DNA from: Saccharina japonica | Lineage: Eukaryota; Sar; Phaeophyceae; Laminariales; Laminariaceae | Direction of reading: 5' to 3' | Assembly: GCA_008828725.1 (NCBI GenBank) | Contig: MEHQ01003411.1 | Coordinates: 91,705-155,704 of the forward strand | Length of the DNA: 64,000 nucleotides | Shown: positions 12,401-24,314 of the stretch, piece after piece | Numbering within the stretch: position 1 is the first letter of the stretch | Layout: each line of letters opens with the position of its first letter | Made by a program: the position numbers and the translations under genes | The notes under the pieces: generated by a model | What the model saw: the letters and a program-made list of their open reading frames with translations, nothing else | Told to the model about the DNA's origin: nothing | Database searches by the model: none

Positions 12401-12760
12401 CGCCCGGGCTATTAAGAGTGCAAATGGGTGCACGATGTACGAGTATGTGCCACTGAACACGATACTCTCTGAATACCATCATTCGGTGTGCCGAACACCT
12501 GATACAAGCATACTCGTAATATCAGCGTAAATCCACGCCCGGGCTATTAGGAGTGCAAATGGGTGTACGATGTACGAGTATGTACCACTGAACATGATGC
12601 TCTCTGAATACCATCATTCGGTGTGCCGAATACCGGATACAAGCATACTCGTAATACCATGGTATATCCACACCCAGGCTGTACTAAAAGCACAATAGAC
12701 TACGTACGTACGTATGTACGAGTATGTACCACCGAACACGATCACATTACTTGATCATAA
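12401..12760. repeat. ~135-bp tandem repeat, 2.5 copies
   Basis: GTACGAGTATGTACCACYGA recurs at about 12438, 12573 and 12717. Units also share CTCTCTGAATACCATCATTC and a ACGCCCGGGCTATTA block. Non-coding. Confidence 0.8.
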
Positions 12761-12906
12761 TCTCATACCAGGTATCATATATTCCCGCTATATGTTGTGC
12801 GCACGTACTCGATCAGCATACCATATACTGGGTACCTGGTACCAGATATTTCCGCGATATGTCGTGCGCATGTATGTGCTCCGATCATCGTACTACACGT
12901 ACGTAC

Positions 12907-12946
12907 AGCAGCAGCAGCAGCAGCAGCAGCGGCAGCAGCAGCAGCT
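12907..12946. repeat. (CAG)n microsatellite
   Basis: About 13 CAG units, one changed to CGG. Poly-Gln/Ser/Ala frames here are by-products. Confidence 0.9.
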
Positions 12947-14214
12947 TTGTACTACTGTACTGTAGCTGATGTTTGTTGAAAAACTCCAACCATCCATCTA
13001 TACGAGTAGATGTACGTACAGAAACACGTCAGCTTGTGAATTCTCCCGACCGGTCATTGAAACTACTGCTGTAGGGACTGCTGTTATTCCTCCGCATTTT
13101 TTTTTTTTTCTAGTTCCTCTTTTTATTTTTCATCGGTTACGTATGAAGCGGGACGTTTGTAGCATCAACAGCAGCTCACCCCCCAGACTTGTGCGTGTAA
13201 TCGCAATAGCTGCTACACTGGTACTGTCCCGAATAGAATCCTCTATGTATTCATTTTCCCCGCAGAGCTCTCTTTACCCGGCGGCACCTCATATGTACGT
13301 ATACGAGTAATCCAGTAGTAATTGTACTTGGTACGCACGAGCGCTACTACTACTGCAGTACTGCTGTACACCAGGTACATAATCCTCGTAAAGTGAAAAA
13401 TGCAGTACTGCTGTACACAAGGTACATAACCCTCGTAGAGTGAAAAGGGATGACAACGAACTCACCTCGAAAGTCGCTCAAGCCATCCTAAAACACGTAC
13501 GTACGCCCTCGGCCCTTGGGCGTCAGAGATTACCAAACTACATGAGAACATACCGGTCTTTGAGATGCGTGATGTTGACGTTTGCGCGTACGCTGCCTGC
13601 ACCACTCGACCCGTCTCACGCATTCCTTTCCGAACTTGGAACTGCAATTCCATGAGAAATCACGAAATATCTAGCCCACAACCGCTGGCCAGCTAGAAAA
13701 GCAGCAGCCCTGTCTGTTCGCGTGTTTTACCAGTGCCAGCACTGTTCCGTGCTGTACCCACTTGGTATTCCAAAACACACGATCAACCAAACAGTGCCTC
13801 GTTGCTGTTCTCTTTAGCCACGAATATGAACCAAACGCCTAATTCTCTCTAGAACAACAAACAACACATTATTCTTGGATCGGTTCCCGATCTCTAATAA
13901 TGTTCTCCTTTTGCGGAAAGGTGGCCGTGTGTTGATATATAGCCTCGTGTATGATTTTTGTTCGGCACTGCCGCCGCAACGTTTAAATATTTTATGTGTG
14001 TTTCGAGTGTGGGTGCACTGCGTATGCAGCCCCACAAACATAATATACATACATTTTCGTATGATCCGTCTGGTATTTTACTGGTTGCGGAACGCAAACA
14101 TTTTTTGCGTGAGTTGAGAAAACAACAATGCATGAAGCAGTATTGCCTTGAGCATCTCCTGTTAATAGCGAAGAGGCGTCGTGCCTAAATTCCTTGTAAC
14201 GGTTACAACAACGC
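12947..14214. other. Intergenic, no gene recognised
   Basis: Short frames on both strands, none with a domain. GTACTGCTGTACACMAGGTA occurs twice in tandem at about 13360-13430. Confidence 0.45.
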
Positions 14215-14510
14215 CAATGCCACCACTCTTCCGGGTATATGAAAAACAACCTCGATAAGGTTGACAATCCTTAGAGTACCAACCCCGCGTATTGTAGTCA
14301 TCTTCAGGGTACCAACATCGCTAAGGTCCAGACCCCGCTAACCGTAGTCATGACGCTAGGTCCGACCTTGGCTAAGGCACTGACCTCGGGAAGGTTGCGA
14401 TCATCACGACCTTTCCGGGTACACATGATAAATCAGGGGACTACCTGTTCAAGTATAGACCTTCCGGAAGGTCGAAATATGTTCGACCTTGGCGACGAGC
14501 CGAATGGCCA
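14215..14510. repeat. Short degenerate GACCTTSG-type repeats
   Basis: Variants of CCGACCTTGG, AGGTTGACAATCC and CTTCCGG recur every 25-45 bp in both orientations, giving many small hairpins. No coding signal. Confidence 0.45.
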
Positions 14511-14735
14511 CATGTGAAGAAACAAAAAAAAAATCGTATACCAGCAGTACGAACGTATGTACGACTCGTGGTACCAGATGCATCCTATAGCAAAAACAGC
14601 AACGAATACAAGCAGGGTATATATCAAGAGCAACAGCAACCCAGCATCGGCGGCAGCCGCTGTATACCCAGACAGCAAGCAGAAGCAGCAGCACAGTAAG
14701 CAGCAGCTACTCGTACTCTCCTAGGGGTGGCTAGG

Positions 14736-14774
<39 letters not shown>

Positions 14775-14820
14775 TCAGCAGCAGTAGTATATAGTTCAGC
14801 AGCAGTAGCTCAGCAGCAAG
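14736..14820. repeat. (CAG)n microsatellite with TAG/CTCAG interruptions
   Basis: About a dozen uninterrupted CAG units follow GGGGCAG, then imperfect CAGCAGTAG units. Further CTG/GCT runs lie at 14990-15025. Confidence 0.9.
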
Positions 14821-15570
14821 CACCTTCCGTTTTTGCAACTTTCAATTATGGGATCAGCTTTTTTTTCTTATTTTTGTGCTGCTGCTGAGCTTCGAGCCTA
14901 CGCGTGCCAACGCTACGCTTCAAACACGCCCGATTCCCTCGCACAGCGGCGCAGTCGCCTCCGCGCCCGCTCCCGCCGCGCCGCTGCCGTTGTTGTTGCT
15001 GCTGCTGCTGAAGCTGCAGCTGCTGTGCTGCCGACACCACGGTCGTGTTGCCCGCCGTGACAGCCCAACGCCACTCGTCCGTGCCATACTCCAGCCTACA
15101 CCTTTTTAGCCTCGGTGCGCTCCGCGGCTAGTTGCAGTGTTGTTAGTAGCGGCGCTTTTGCCGGGTGTGCATGGTACGGCTCCCGGTGGTGTGTCCATGA
15201 GGCCCAGTGCGTCGGGTGAAAGGTCGGTATGTAGTACGCCAATGAACAGAGAGCAAAACAAGTACCGCAAATTCCGGCCAAATCGTTCCTTCCGAAAAGT
15301 GTTTTCTGTCGTTTTTTCAGAAAACTACCGCTAATTTTAACCGCGGGGGAATTTTTGGAAAAGTATTTATCTAAAAAGACTTTTGCGCAAACACTCTAGT
15401 ATTCCGGACATTTTTTTTTTTTTGGTATATAGACATACTTACGTTTGTTCTTTTCACGGTTTGCCCATCCGTGGCCTCTCAGAGCTCCCATTTCGATACC
15501 GCCTCCTTTCATTACTTGCTGAGCGTTGCTCTTCCTCTCTTTGTTCCCTATACTTTAGTTAGCGAGAGGC
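14821..15570. other. Intergenic, GC-rich 14880-15120, no gene recognised
   Basis: An ATG frame (14833-15060, 75 codons) runs into a GCT-repeat Ala tract and is probably fortuitous. A pyrimidine-rich tract at about 15405-15430 and 15520-15610 leads into the next exon candidate. Confidence 0.4.
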
Positions 15571-15610
15571 CTTTTCCTTTTTCGGTTTTGGGTTCGTGCG
15601 TGTGCCCAGA

Positions 15611-16063
15611 GAGCACGGCAGCGCGGGCGAGCCCGGCGCCATCGTGGGCATGGGAGGGCGCTGGCCAGTAGAGGGGGGGTCAGAAGAAGCGCGGTCACCT
15701 TTTTCGTGGCTAGGCGTGGCGTGTCCATCGAGACACTACGGAAGCATGAAGGGGCTGAGTCTGCCTTGCTCCTGCTGTATCAATCCAGTATATTCGAAAT
15801 TATAAGGTTCGTGTCCCTGTGGAAAATAACATTCAAACGGTGCTTATTTATCGGAACATATACTATTTACAGAGAGACAGCCACACGCGGTTTGAACACC
15901 ATCATGATGAAGCGGGCGAACGAGGGCCACGGTGAGCACCAGGCTTCACGCGAGGTGGGCCACGGGGCTCACTGGGGCAGAGAGGCAGTAGAGCTCGACC
16001 CGGACCGAATCGATAACGAGGTCATCGTGGAGGGGCGGGGCGAGTCGAGGCTGACAAAACGTG
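15611..16063 (+). CDS. Possible coding exon(s), unknown protein
   Basis: A pyrimidine-rich stretch ending GTGTGCCCAG (15610) precedes a frame open to about 16308. Sub-segments 15690-15806 and 15873-16063 have higher third-position GC and mixed charged composition (Arg/Lys/Glu/His/Asp) unlike the AT-rich flanks. A 66-bp segment (15807-15872) begins GTTCGT and ends TTACAG; it is a multiple of three and stop-free, so it could be an intron or retained sequence. AC|GTGAAA at 16063 could be a donor. No family recognised, and no further exons could be chained to it. Confidence 0.25.
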
Positions 16064-16139
16064 AAATACATCTAATGTTTTGTGTTCAAGCGGCGCAATC
16101 ATCACAGACCCGACGGCCCGATAAGATTTTTTTTTCAAA

Positions 16140-17900
16140 AACAAATGTTCGTGTTGGGCACGTATGCTTTTCTTCTACTGTAGGGGCACTTCTGTTTTCC
16201 TACGTCATTTGTATTATGTTTCAATTCAGAAATCGTTTGTTCATTGTATTTTTGTTCGTATTTTTTTGTTCGGCTCGTGTCGTTGTGTTCTCGTGCCCGG
16301 TACGTTAGCATTTCACTTGCTTTACGCATTCATTTGCGTGAATCTGATTTGGTTTTTCTCTGTTTCACAGTATGTGAACACATAATTTGTATCTCTCTAG
16401 GATTAGGAATCAGGACAGGCACTGGGTGTACTGATGTAGTTGAGTAGAAATAACGGGTTTAATGTCAAGACAACACACACACTTGATTTTCATTTTTCCG
16501 ACCTTTTTTTCTCGTTTTTGTTTTTCGCTCCTGCCGTTTTGTTTGAGTACGAGTCCGAGTTCGTACTCATAAAAATGTGTACGTCTTTCTCAGTTTTGTG
16601 GAGTTTCTGTTTTTCGTACTTCACAACTTGACGACCGTGCTGCGCTGTGCTTTCTCTTTCATACACACAAAGTACGAAGTACTATCAGTTGTTGTTGTAC
16701 TACCACACATACTCACGAAAAAGGCTCAAATCACACCCACCACAGCAGGCAGTGCAGCGCCGTGCTGTGAGCTGTGTTGCTGTGCTAGCTCTTCCGAACA
16801 TACAGCTTTGTTGTCCCGGAGCATGGATCTAATGTGCATCCCGAGCATGTTTTGCATGCATGTCAAGTGGGCCGTTTCTTCGCTGCACCATGAAGCTGTT
16901 GGCATTTTCAAGTCGGTGCTTGCACTACATCATGGGCCTCTTCTCACCCTTTCCTTGCGCGAGCGTAGCGGGCGGCGTCAGCCGCCCGCGGAGCGGAGCC
17001 CTTGTAAATATGAAAAATATACAAAAAACAACAGCTGTGAGATCGAGGATTTCGTCGAAACTCATCTTTGCTAGCTGAGTGTAATACTACGATCGCCGTG
17101 CTTACGGGTTTTATGTGTCCACATGCAGGATGTACATCCCGTATGAGGGGGACACAATCAGAGGCTGTAGAATTCAGGAAGCGTGTGTCTATTTGTGGGG
17201 CGAAAAAAAAAAATATATATATACAAGGCTTTCCTACGGAGTGGTCTTAATATAGTAAAGGCGACGCAAGAAAAACGGGTTACCTCGCCAGCAGCAGAGC
17301 GTCAACATAGTGCACAGCTGCAGCTGCAGCAGCTGCAGCAGCAAAAAAGACAGAAGCAACAAACTGCACTGCTGCATCTTCATCTAAAGCCGAGGAGTGC
17401 AACAAAGCGTTTAGTGTGTAGACGAAGAAGGAAACTAATAACAATAAACATTGTGCACGTAGATATATACGAACTCTCGTTTTATGTTTTACCATGCTGC
17501 CACCTGCTGGTCGAACATTTACGTACAGTACCTCCTACATAATTATTAATAGTACGTACTTCTATGCCGGTGTCTTCCTCTCCTTCGTGTTGCTTCGCCC
17601 GTGCAGCGTTATCTGTTCTCTTGGGCACGCATGCTTTTCTTCTAGGGGTGTTTCTGACTCCGTGCATTTCGTAATTCGTTTATTGTCTTTTCGTCCTTAC
17701 TCTTTGGTTTGGCTCGTGTCGATGTGTTCTCGTACCCGGTAAGTTGACATTTCACTTCTTTACCCATTCATTTACGTTAAATTTGTTTGGGTTTTCTCTG
17801 TCTCACAGTCTGTGACCACATATAGAATTTGTATCGCTCTAAGATTAGGGATCAGGACAATGGGTGTATGTGATATGACTGGCCATACCATTACATGATG
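16140..17900. repeat. Pair of ~300-bp direct repeats (16140-16445 and 17615-17895)
   Basis: Both copies carry GGGCACGYATGCTTTTCTTC, then TTGTTCGGCTCGTGTCGTTG or a close variant, TCTCGTRCCCGGTA, TTTTCTCTGTYTCACAGT and GGATTAGGAATCAGGACA-like sequence in the same order. They may be solo or degraded element copies. Between them are a mixed CAG/CTGCAG tract (about 17313-17345) and no recognised gene. Confidence 0.65.
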
Positions 17901-18020
17901 TACTGCTGCAGTTAGGTTGTAAAACGCATTACAGGGTACAGTAGAAAGAACGGGTTTCCTGTGGGACGAACCACACACTGCCTGTTTTTATAGTCTACAA
18001 TAATAATAATATGTGTGCAA

Positions 18021-18915
18021 ATGGTCATCGGGTTGGGGGTATACCCCCTGGTTTTACGGCCATTTGGGGGTAGGCTCAACTTGCGCCCGCGGAAAGGGCT
18101 CCCGCGGGCCCAAACAGGCCTCAAACGCCATTCCGAAGGCCTGGCGAGATGCCCGAAGCCCGCGCCAAGCACGCACATGTTTTTTTTTTTTTTTTCAGGC
18201 ACGTCTTTGGGCCTTACAGGGCGGCGGCGCACGAGGGAGCAGACTAAGCCCCCCGTTTGACCACATCTCGGGGGGGGATAACCCCTCGTACCTACTAAAT
18301 TTATCTACTCCCCCCGATTGACCACTTTTTTCACCCCGTTCGACCGAAACCATACCCCCGTTTGACCATCTGCGACAGCCTCAAAAGCGACTACAGCAGT
18401 ACGTATCCATGTCACCGCCGAACAGACCGAATAGACCACGGGGCGGAACATCCAGAACTCGCGAATAGTCTGGATCGTTTGCCCCCCAAAATATCGGCGG
18501 AACAACATAAAAATCAAATCTTCATACGCGACATGAAGATATCGGCTCTTCTCAGAACATGTAGGCCATTGTGATGGCAAAAGGAAGTGGTGTGAGAAGC
18601 AGGACACATACGGGTACGAGATGCTCGGTTGATCTCAGGGGGTCGTGGGTTGCTGGGTGTTTCGTGCTGGGTGCGTGGTGCTTCGTTGCTGGGTGCTGTG
18701 CGTCATGGATGCTCGGTGACTTGGTTTTGTCGGACGGGAGGGGTCTTTGGGACACGAACAACATCAGGCGCAACGTTCGTTCGTTAGTGTTATTGAGAGG
18801 TGCTCTCCTCCCGTCCCCCATCGTATCCATCCCCCGAGACCGCTTGCGACGGAGCACACGATACGTTAACCTATGTTATACTACTCGTACTACACTACTT
18901 CTACTACTGCTACGG

Positions 18916-18948
<33 letters not shown>

Positions 18949-20221
18949 TACCACTACTACTACTACTACTACTATTAATACTACTTCTACTACTGATCGA
19001 GATTGACGAGTACCGGAGCCGCTTGCCGCCTTGGGTCCCTCTGTTTTCTCTAGCCTCTATTTTGCGGTATCTGTTAGTTTCGCCCCTCTTCCCCTTTCCC
19101 TTTCGTTCGTGTTGACCCCTCATCCTGTTTGTCCTTCCCACGGGTTGGGGGTCGAGGGACTTCCTTGCTTTTTTCGCGTCGCAACGAACCTGGTTACAAA
19201 CGTACCGGTGCGTGGTACGTTTCAGCAGTGATTTGTTTGAACTACGGTAATTACGGGTAATATAGGCAACTTATAACATTACGGGTAACCACGAAGAAAC
19301 GGCAGCTACGATTACTCGTAACAAACTCCGTAGCAGTAGTAGAAGTAGTATAGTACGAGTAGTATAACATAGGTCAACATATCGTGTGCTCCGTCGCAAG
19401 CGGTCTCGGGGGATGGATACGATGGGGGACGGGAGGAGAGCACCTCTCAATAACACTAACGAACGAACGTTGCGCCTGATGTTGTTCGTGTCCCAAAGAC
19501 CCCTCCCGTCCGACAAAACCAAACACCGAGCATCCATGACGCACAGCACCCAGCAACGAAGCACCACGCACCCAGCACGAAACACCCAGCAACCCACGAC
19601 CCCCTGAGATCAACCGAGCATCTCGTACCCGTATGTGTCCTGCTTCTCACACCACTTCCTTTTGCCATCACAAAGGCCTACATTTTCTGAGAAGAGCCGA
19701 TATCTTCATGTCGCGTATGAAGATTTGATTTTTATGTTGTTCCGCCGATATTTTGGGGGGCAAACGATCCAGACTATTCGCGAGTTCTGGATGTTCCGCC
19801 CCGTGGTCTATTCGGTCTGTTCGGCGGTGACATGGATACGTACTGCTGTAGTCGCTTTTGAGGCTGTCGCAGATGGTCAAACGGGGGTATGGTTTCGGTC
19901 GAACGGGGTGAAAAAAGTGGTCAATCGGGGGGAGTAGATAAATTTAGTAGGTACGAGGGGTTATCCCCCCCCGAGATGTGGTCAAACGGGGGGCTTAGTC
20001 TGCTCCCTCGTGCGCCGNCCGCCCTGTAAGGCCCAAAGACGTGCCTGAAAAAAAAAACAAAACATGTGCGTGCTTGGCGCGGGCTTCGGGCATCTCGCCA
20101 GGCCTTCGGAATGGCGTTTGAGGCCTGTTTGGGCCCGCGGGAGCCCTTTCCGCGGGCGCAAGTTGACCCTACCCCCAAATGGCCGTAAAACCAGGGGGTA
20201 TAGGTACCCCCAAATGACCAT
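18021..20221. repeat. Large inverted repeat IR1: ~0.9-kb arms, 412-bp spacer
   Basis: The left arm 18021-18915 is the reverse complement of the right arm 19328-20221, with only scattered differences seen by eye. Outer ends are ATGGTCAT and ATGACCAT. Each arm holds four CCCCCGWTTGACCA-type boxes in ~120 bp (left 18250-18370). Spacer 18916-19327 is unique apart from a (TAC)n tract. Equivalent frames appear in both arms in opposite orientation, as expected of a palindrome, so none is called a gene. No TSD found. Confidence 0.9.
18900..18992. repeat. (TAC)n microsatellite at the inner edge of IR1
   Basis: TACTAC runs span the boundary of the IR1 left arm and spacer; only its first part is mirrored in the right arm. 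Confidence 0.9.
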
Positions 20222-20668
20222 ATCGCCACTACTTTTACATAAGTGTGGTACGACCCGAATCTTCTCGAATGGCAGGGCGGGCCGGTATAGGCGAGTACAA
20301 GGGAAACAAAAACACAAAAGTAATAACTGGCCACGATCCACACGCTACTAACGCGATCCATGATCAGGTAAATCTGACTACCTATAATATGCCTGGCACC
20401 ACGCGGAGCGAACTTGTAGCAGGACAAACCAATACAAAACAAAAANACGAGGGACCGGCCACGAAACAGGTACGAACGCAGTCCATCCACGTACGAACCG
20501 ACCCACCNAGGCCTAGGCCGGGAACCCACCGCACCCACGTACGCAACGCAAAACCATCGACACGACCTCACCAATCGATCCAATTCCAAGACTCCACAAT
20601 ACAACAACGCCCACATACAACAGTATGTGACATACACAAGCAAGCCACAGTACGCCAGCGAGACAGAC

Positions 20669-20670
<2 letters not shown>
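20222..20670. other. Unique sequence with undetermined bases
   Basis: N bases at 20018, 20446 and 20508 mark weak assembly support around the IR1 right arm and this stretch. No gene recognised. Confidence 0.6.
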
Positions 20671-20721
<51 letters not shown>

Positions 20722-20972
20722 AGTAGTAGTAGTAGTGTAGTAGCACATAGATAGGTAGTAGTTAGTGAGTAGTAGTAGTAGAGTGGTAGTAGGTAGTAGT
20801 AGTAGGTAGTAGTAGTAGTAGTAGAGTGGTAGTGTAGTAGTAGTAGGTAGTAGTTGTAGTGTAGTAGTAGTAAGTAGTAAGTAGTAGTAGTAGTAGTAGC
20901 AGTAGTAGTAGTAGAGTAGTATGTAGTAGTAGTAGGGTAGTAGTAGTAGTAGTAGAAGTAGAGGTAGTAGAG

Positions 20973-21047
<75 letters not shown>

Positions 21048-21049
21048 TG
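20671..21049. repeat. (TAG)n microsatellite, ~380 bp
   Basis: Nearly pure GTAGTAG runs at both ends with interrupted units (GAGTAGTAGG, TAGGTAGTAG) between. It creates a 394-codon Leu/Tyr/Thr pseudo-frame on the minus strand. Confidence 0.95.
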
Positions 21050-21639
21050 GGTGATATCTTCATATTGGAAGAGTAGATAGTAATATTGTTTTGTTTATAC
21101 ATCATTGTTGATACTCGTACGTACTGTCAACTGAAAACTCCTCATCATGACGATTGTCCTCGCAAATTATTTGGCTGTTCGACAACGGCTTATTATAAAA
21201 ATCGAGTGATTAATAGTAATCTACGAGCGGTTCCAGGATAAGGCGTAACATTCCACCTTCGGGCAATAAAACAATGAATACACTGAAACTCTGCAACACA
21301 AAGCATATCCACGTGACCGCATCAACAAGGCGAACACATCGGTGAAGCTGGTTTTGGCGTCCGAGCTATAGTTCGTGAGATATGGGAATTGTTCGTATTT
21401 CTTGCGGAGGCGTTGTTGTATAGGGATTTAAGGCGTCAACACTAAAATCCATATGATTTTTCTCTCGGCCATAATTCGGCCAATACGTGGAATAATTACA
21501 CGCTAGACGTGTTGGTATGATCGCATCAACAAGGGGAAGCCGTCAATGACCCTTGTTTTGTTATACGATCCGTACAAGTGTGTTATAATAAACGCCTGCT
21601 AAAGTACTAGAACAATGTATGGAGCAATTTTGGCACCTT

Positions 21640-21970
21640 AGGGGAATATTTACCCTTCCGGGAAATTGATTTTGCGCCTTGGTTTTTGAGAGTTGAAACA
21701 CGAAATTTGGCAAAGGTTGTGCGCAACAACAATACACAACAACTGACGACTGGACTTTTTTGAAAAAAAAAAAACTAGTGCATGAGGAATGGTCAAAGTT
21801 GCCGAAAATTCAGAAAATATGGAAAAGTGTACCTAGAGAACGAAAAAAAGGAAAAATAAAAAATTCCAGTCGTGAGTTTTTTCTTCGTGTTGTGACGCAA
21901 ACCCTGCCAAGTTTCGTTTTCCAACTCTCAAAAACCAAGGCGCAAAGTTGCGAAGGGATAAAGTTCTGGC
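21640..21970. mobile_element. ~320-bp hairpin (foldback) element
   Basis: The arm around 21647-21728 (TTTGCGCCTTGGTTTTTGAG) returns inverted at about 21889-21965 (CTCAAAAACCAAGGCGCAAA). ACGACTGGACTTTTT near 21748 pairs with AAAATTCCAGTCGT near 21860, so the hairpin extends inward. Size and non-coding content resemble a MITE; no clear TSD. Confidence 0.55.
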
Positions 21971-23800
21971 TGTCGCTGGAACAGCTCGTACCAGGGATTC
22001 ATATTAAATGTACATGCCCGAAGCCACACAACACTACAAATACACATAATCACAAACATTCTCCGCAGCTCGACAGGTTGAGTATCTACTATTCAATCGG
22101 TTGAACCACCAGCTAACGTATTTATAAAAAAAGAAAAAGAAAAAAGTACCGCTGTGAAGTTGAACGAGAAGGCAAATTGCCTCGCGCGAAAATTAATTGT
22201 TGAAGTATTTTCAAAACAACAATACCTGGTATGTTTTCCGCCTTTTATTTTCTACATCCCAAGGAGAAGGAACGCACAGCAGCAGCAGCCACAAGCAGCA
22301 GCAATAGAAACATACGAAACAGCAGTACGAAATAGCAGCAGCACAGCAGCAGCAGCAGCAGCACAGAGTACACCATACATACGCCCAACTATGCCGCTGC
22401 TACTACTCTATCTACTCAAGTAGTACTGCTGCTGCCGCTGCTGCTGCTGCTCTGCTGTGGGTACTCTCGTGTTCCTTTTCGTTCTTGTGTTTTTAGACGC
22501 TCCTGGAATCCTCACCTGGCGTGTGCTTACGTCGCGTGTGCTCGCGGGTAGATGTCAGTTGGGCTGTTTGCATAATACGTCAGTACAATACGTCAGTTTG
22601 GCTGTTACGTCAGTTGCTGTTTGCGAAGAGCTCAGTTGGCCTGTTTGAAGGGCTGGTTGTGAAGCAAAAGGTCTGTTTGCAAAGAGCTGTGTATCAGTTG
22701 GTCTGTACGGACAAAGAGCATCGAGTAACACCGGACCTCTAATCGTGAAAGAATAGGTAGGTTTATACGAAGTAAATAATACGTACAGCAGTAAACAAAA
22801 TCTGGTACCAGGTATTATAGGTTAGCTATACATATCATATGTATTCGTAGTACGTTCAAGTACGCAAAGTACGGGTGTGTCATTTTGTAGTACCCGATTG
22901 GTAGGTAGTAGGTAGCCCCTTTTGAAGGACTGTTGGTTGTGATTCGGGAATCGACATAGATCCAGTAGACAGGGGAGTCATGTATGGTTGATGGCATTGA
23001 GCGATGACAGGCGGAGTGAACCCGTTTGATTGGTCGACGGGATTCCTATTTCTCTGCGTGGCCTGCAGATATGGTGTGGTGAAAGCATCTGTCTCTGTAC
23101 TAAATCACTCTATGACGAGGTCCCCGCACCGGGAAGATTGTGGTATGGAACGACTGAATAATATACATCTGCGTGTTTTCCTGTGAGGTGTGTGCTCTCC
23201 TCTTGACCGTCCTGGACTGATACCTGCCTATTATTGCGTTCGTGTTTTGTTTAGGTACTCGATGCACTCTCTCTACGGTCGCTTCTTCTTGTCGCTTATT
23301 TTATTATTATCTTTGTGGGTCTGTTGGTTCACTCTTTTACTACTGTAGCAGGGTAAGTCGGACAATTTGGATGGGATAAAGATCAGGGAGTTTTAACGGG
23401 TTAGGTCACTTCTACAATGAAACTGTTTTCCTCGCGTAATATGCTTGGCCTGTTTGTGCTTTGGACGACATCAGGAGGAGTTCTTCGTGCACATGGTTGA
23501 TGGTGTCCATGTTAACCTTGTTTTTTTTGTCCTTTTGGTCATGGCTTTGGCTTTTTTCGAATCATCGCTGGAAAGCGGCTCGGACTGTTTCTCCGATACC
23601 TGGCGTGTGCGTTATCGGGGACAAGAGTGGTTGCTTGGGCGTATCATACTTTTCCCGAGATCGGTTGTTGTTCTCACATGAGCTCATCGCCAAAAATCTG
23701 GTCTGCGGTCGCAGGACAGGCTCCAAACATTCTGGAGAATACCTCAGAAAATAATAAAAAATAAAAAATACCAAGTACAACGCAGTGCGACACATATCAT
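21971..23800. other. Intergenic, no gene recognised; CAG tract 22276-22366
   Basis: Interrupted CAG repeats lie at about 22276-22366 and CTG at 22422-22455. GTCAGTTKGSCTGTT recurs several times between 22550 and 22710. Frames of 60-97 codons at 22457-23754 have no domain. Confidence 0.45.
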
Positions 23801-23806
23801 AACTGT

Positions 23807-24240
23807 TAGGGGTGCCAATGAATACGTATTTAAGCCAAAACTGGCTCTTTTTATGACACGAGATCCAGTTGAAATGAAAAATGAAACTTTTGACCTTTAG
23901 AAAATAAACCAATCAGAGCCAGCCAAATGTCGTGGTCACGATGAACGGTTCAGAAATCTCCAAATTTCAGCTTCCCTGCTACTCGTACGTAATGACGTTG
24001 GGCAGCCTCGTTCGCTCGTTCGAGCTGTCCGTACTCCCTGCTCGTGATGCTGCTTGCACTTTGAACAGCAGTAACGACACAACCCACAGCCCACAATCAG
24101 CGAAGCCCAAGCCCGCTTGTCTCACGGAACTCCAGCGCTCGTGGCGATGGCTGCCCACACGTCACGGTAGCAGCCGTCCGTGCCAGATCAAAACAAACTG
24201 GTGCAGCAGCATTGAGCAGCGGCATTGAGCAGTGCCATCA

Positions 24241-24314
<74 letters not shown>

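Noticed and set aside
18021..20221. Two inverted gene copies in IR1
   Set aside because: Equivalent frames exist in each arm on both strands, which a palindrome predicts; none has a domain or start context.
19921..21105. 394-codon minus-strand open frame
   Set aside because: It is the translation of the (TAG)n tract plus the IR1 right arm, crosses undetermined bases and shows only Leu/Tyr/Thr runs.
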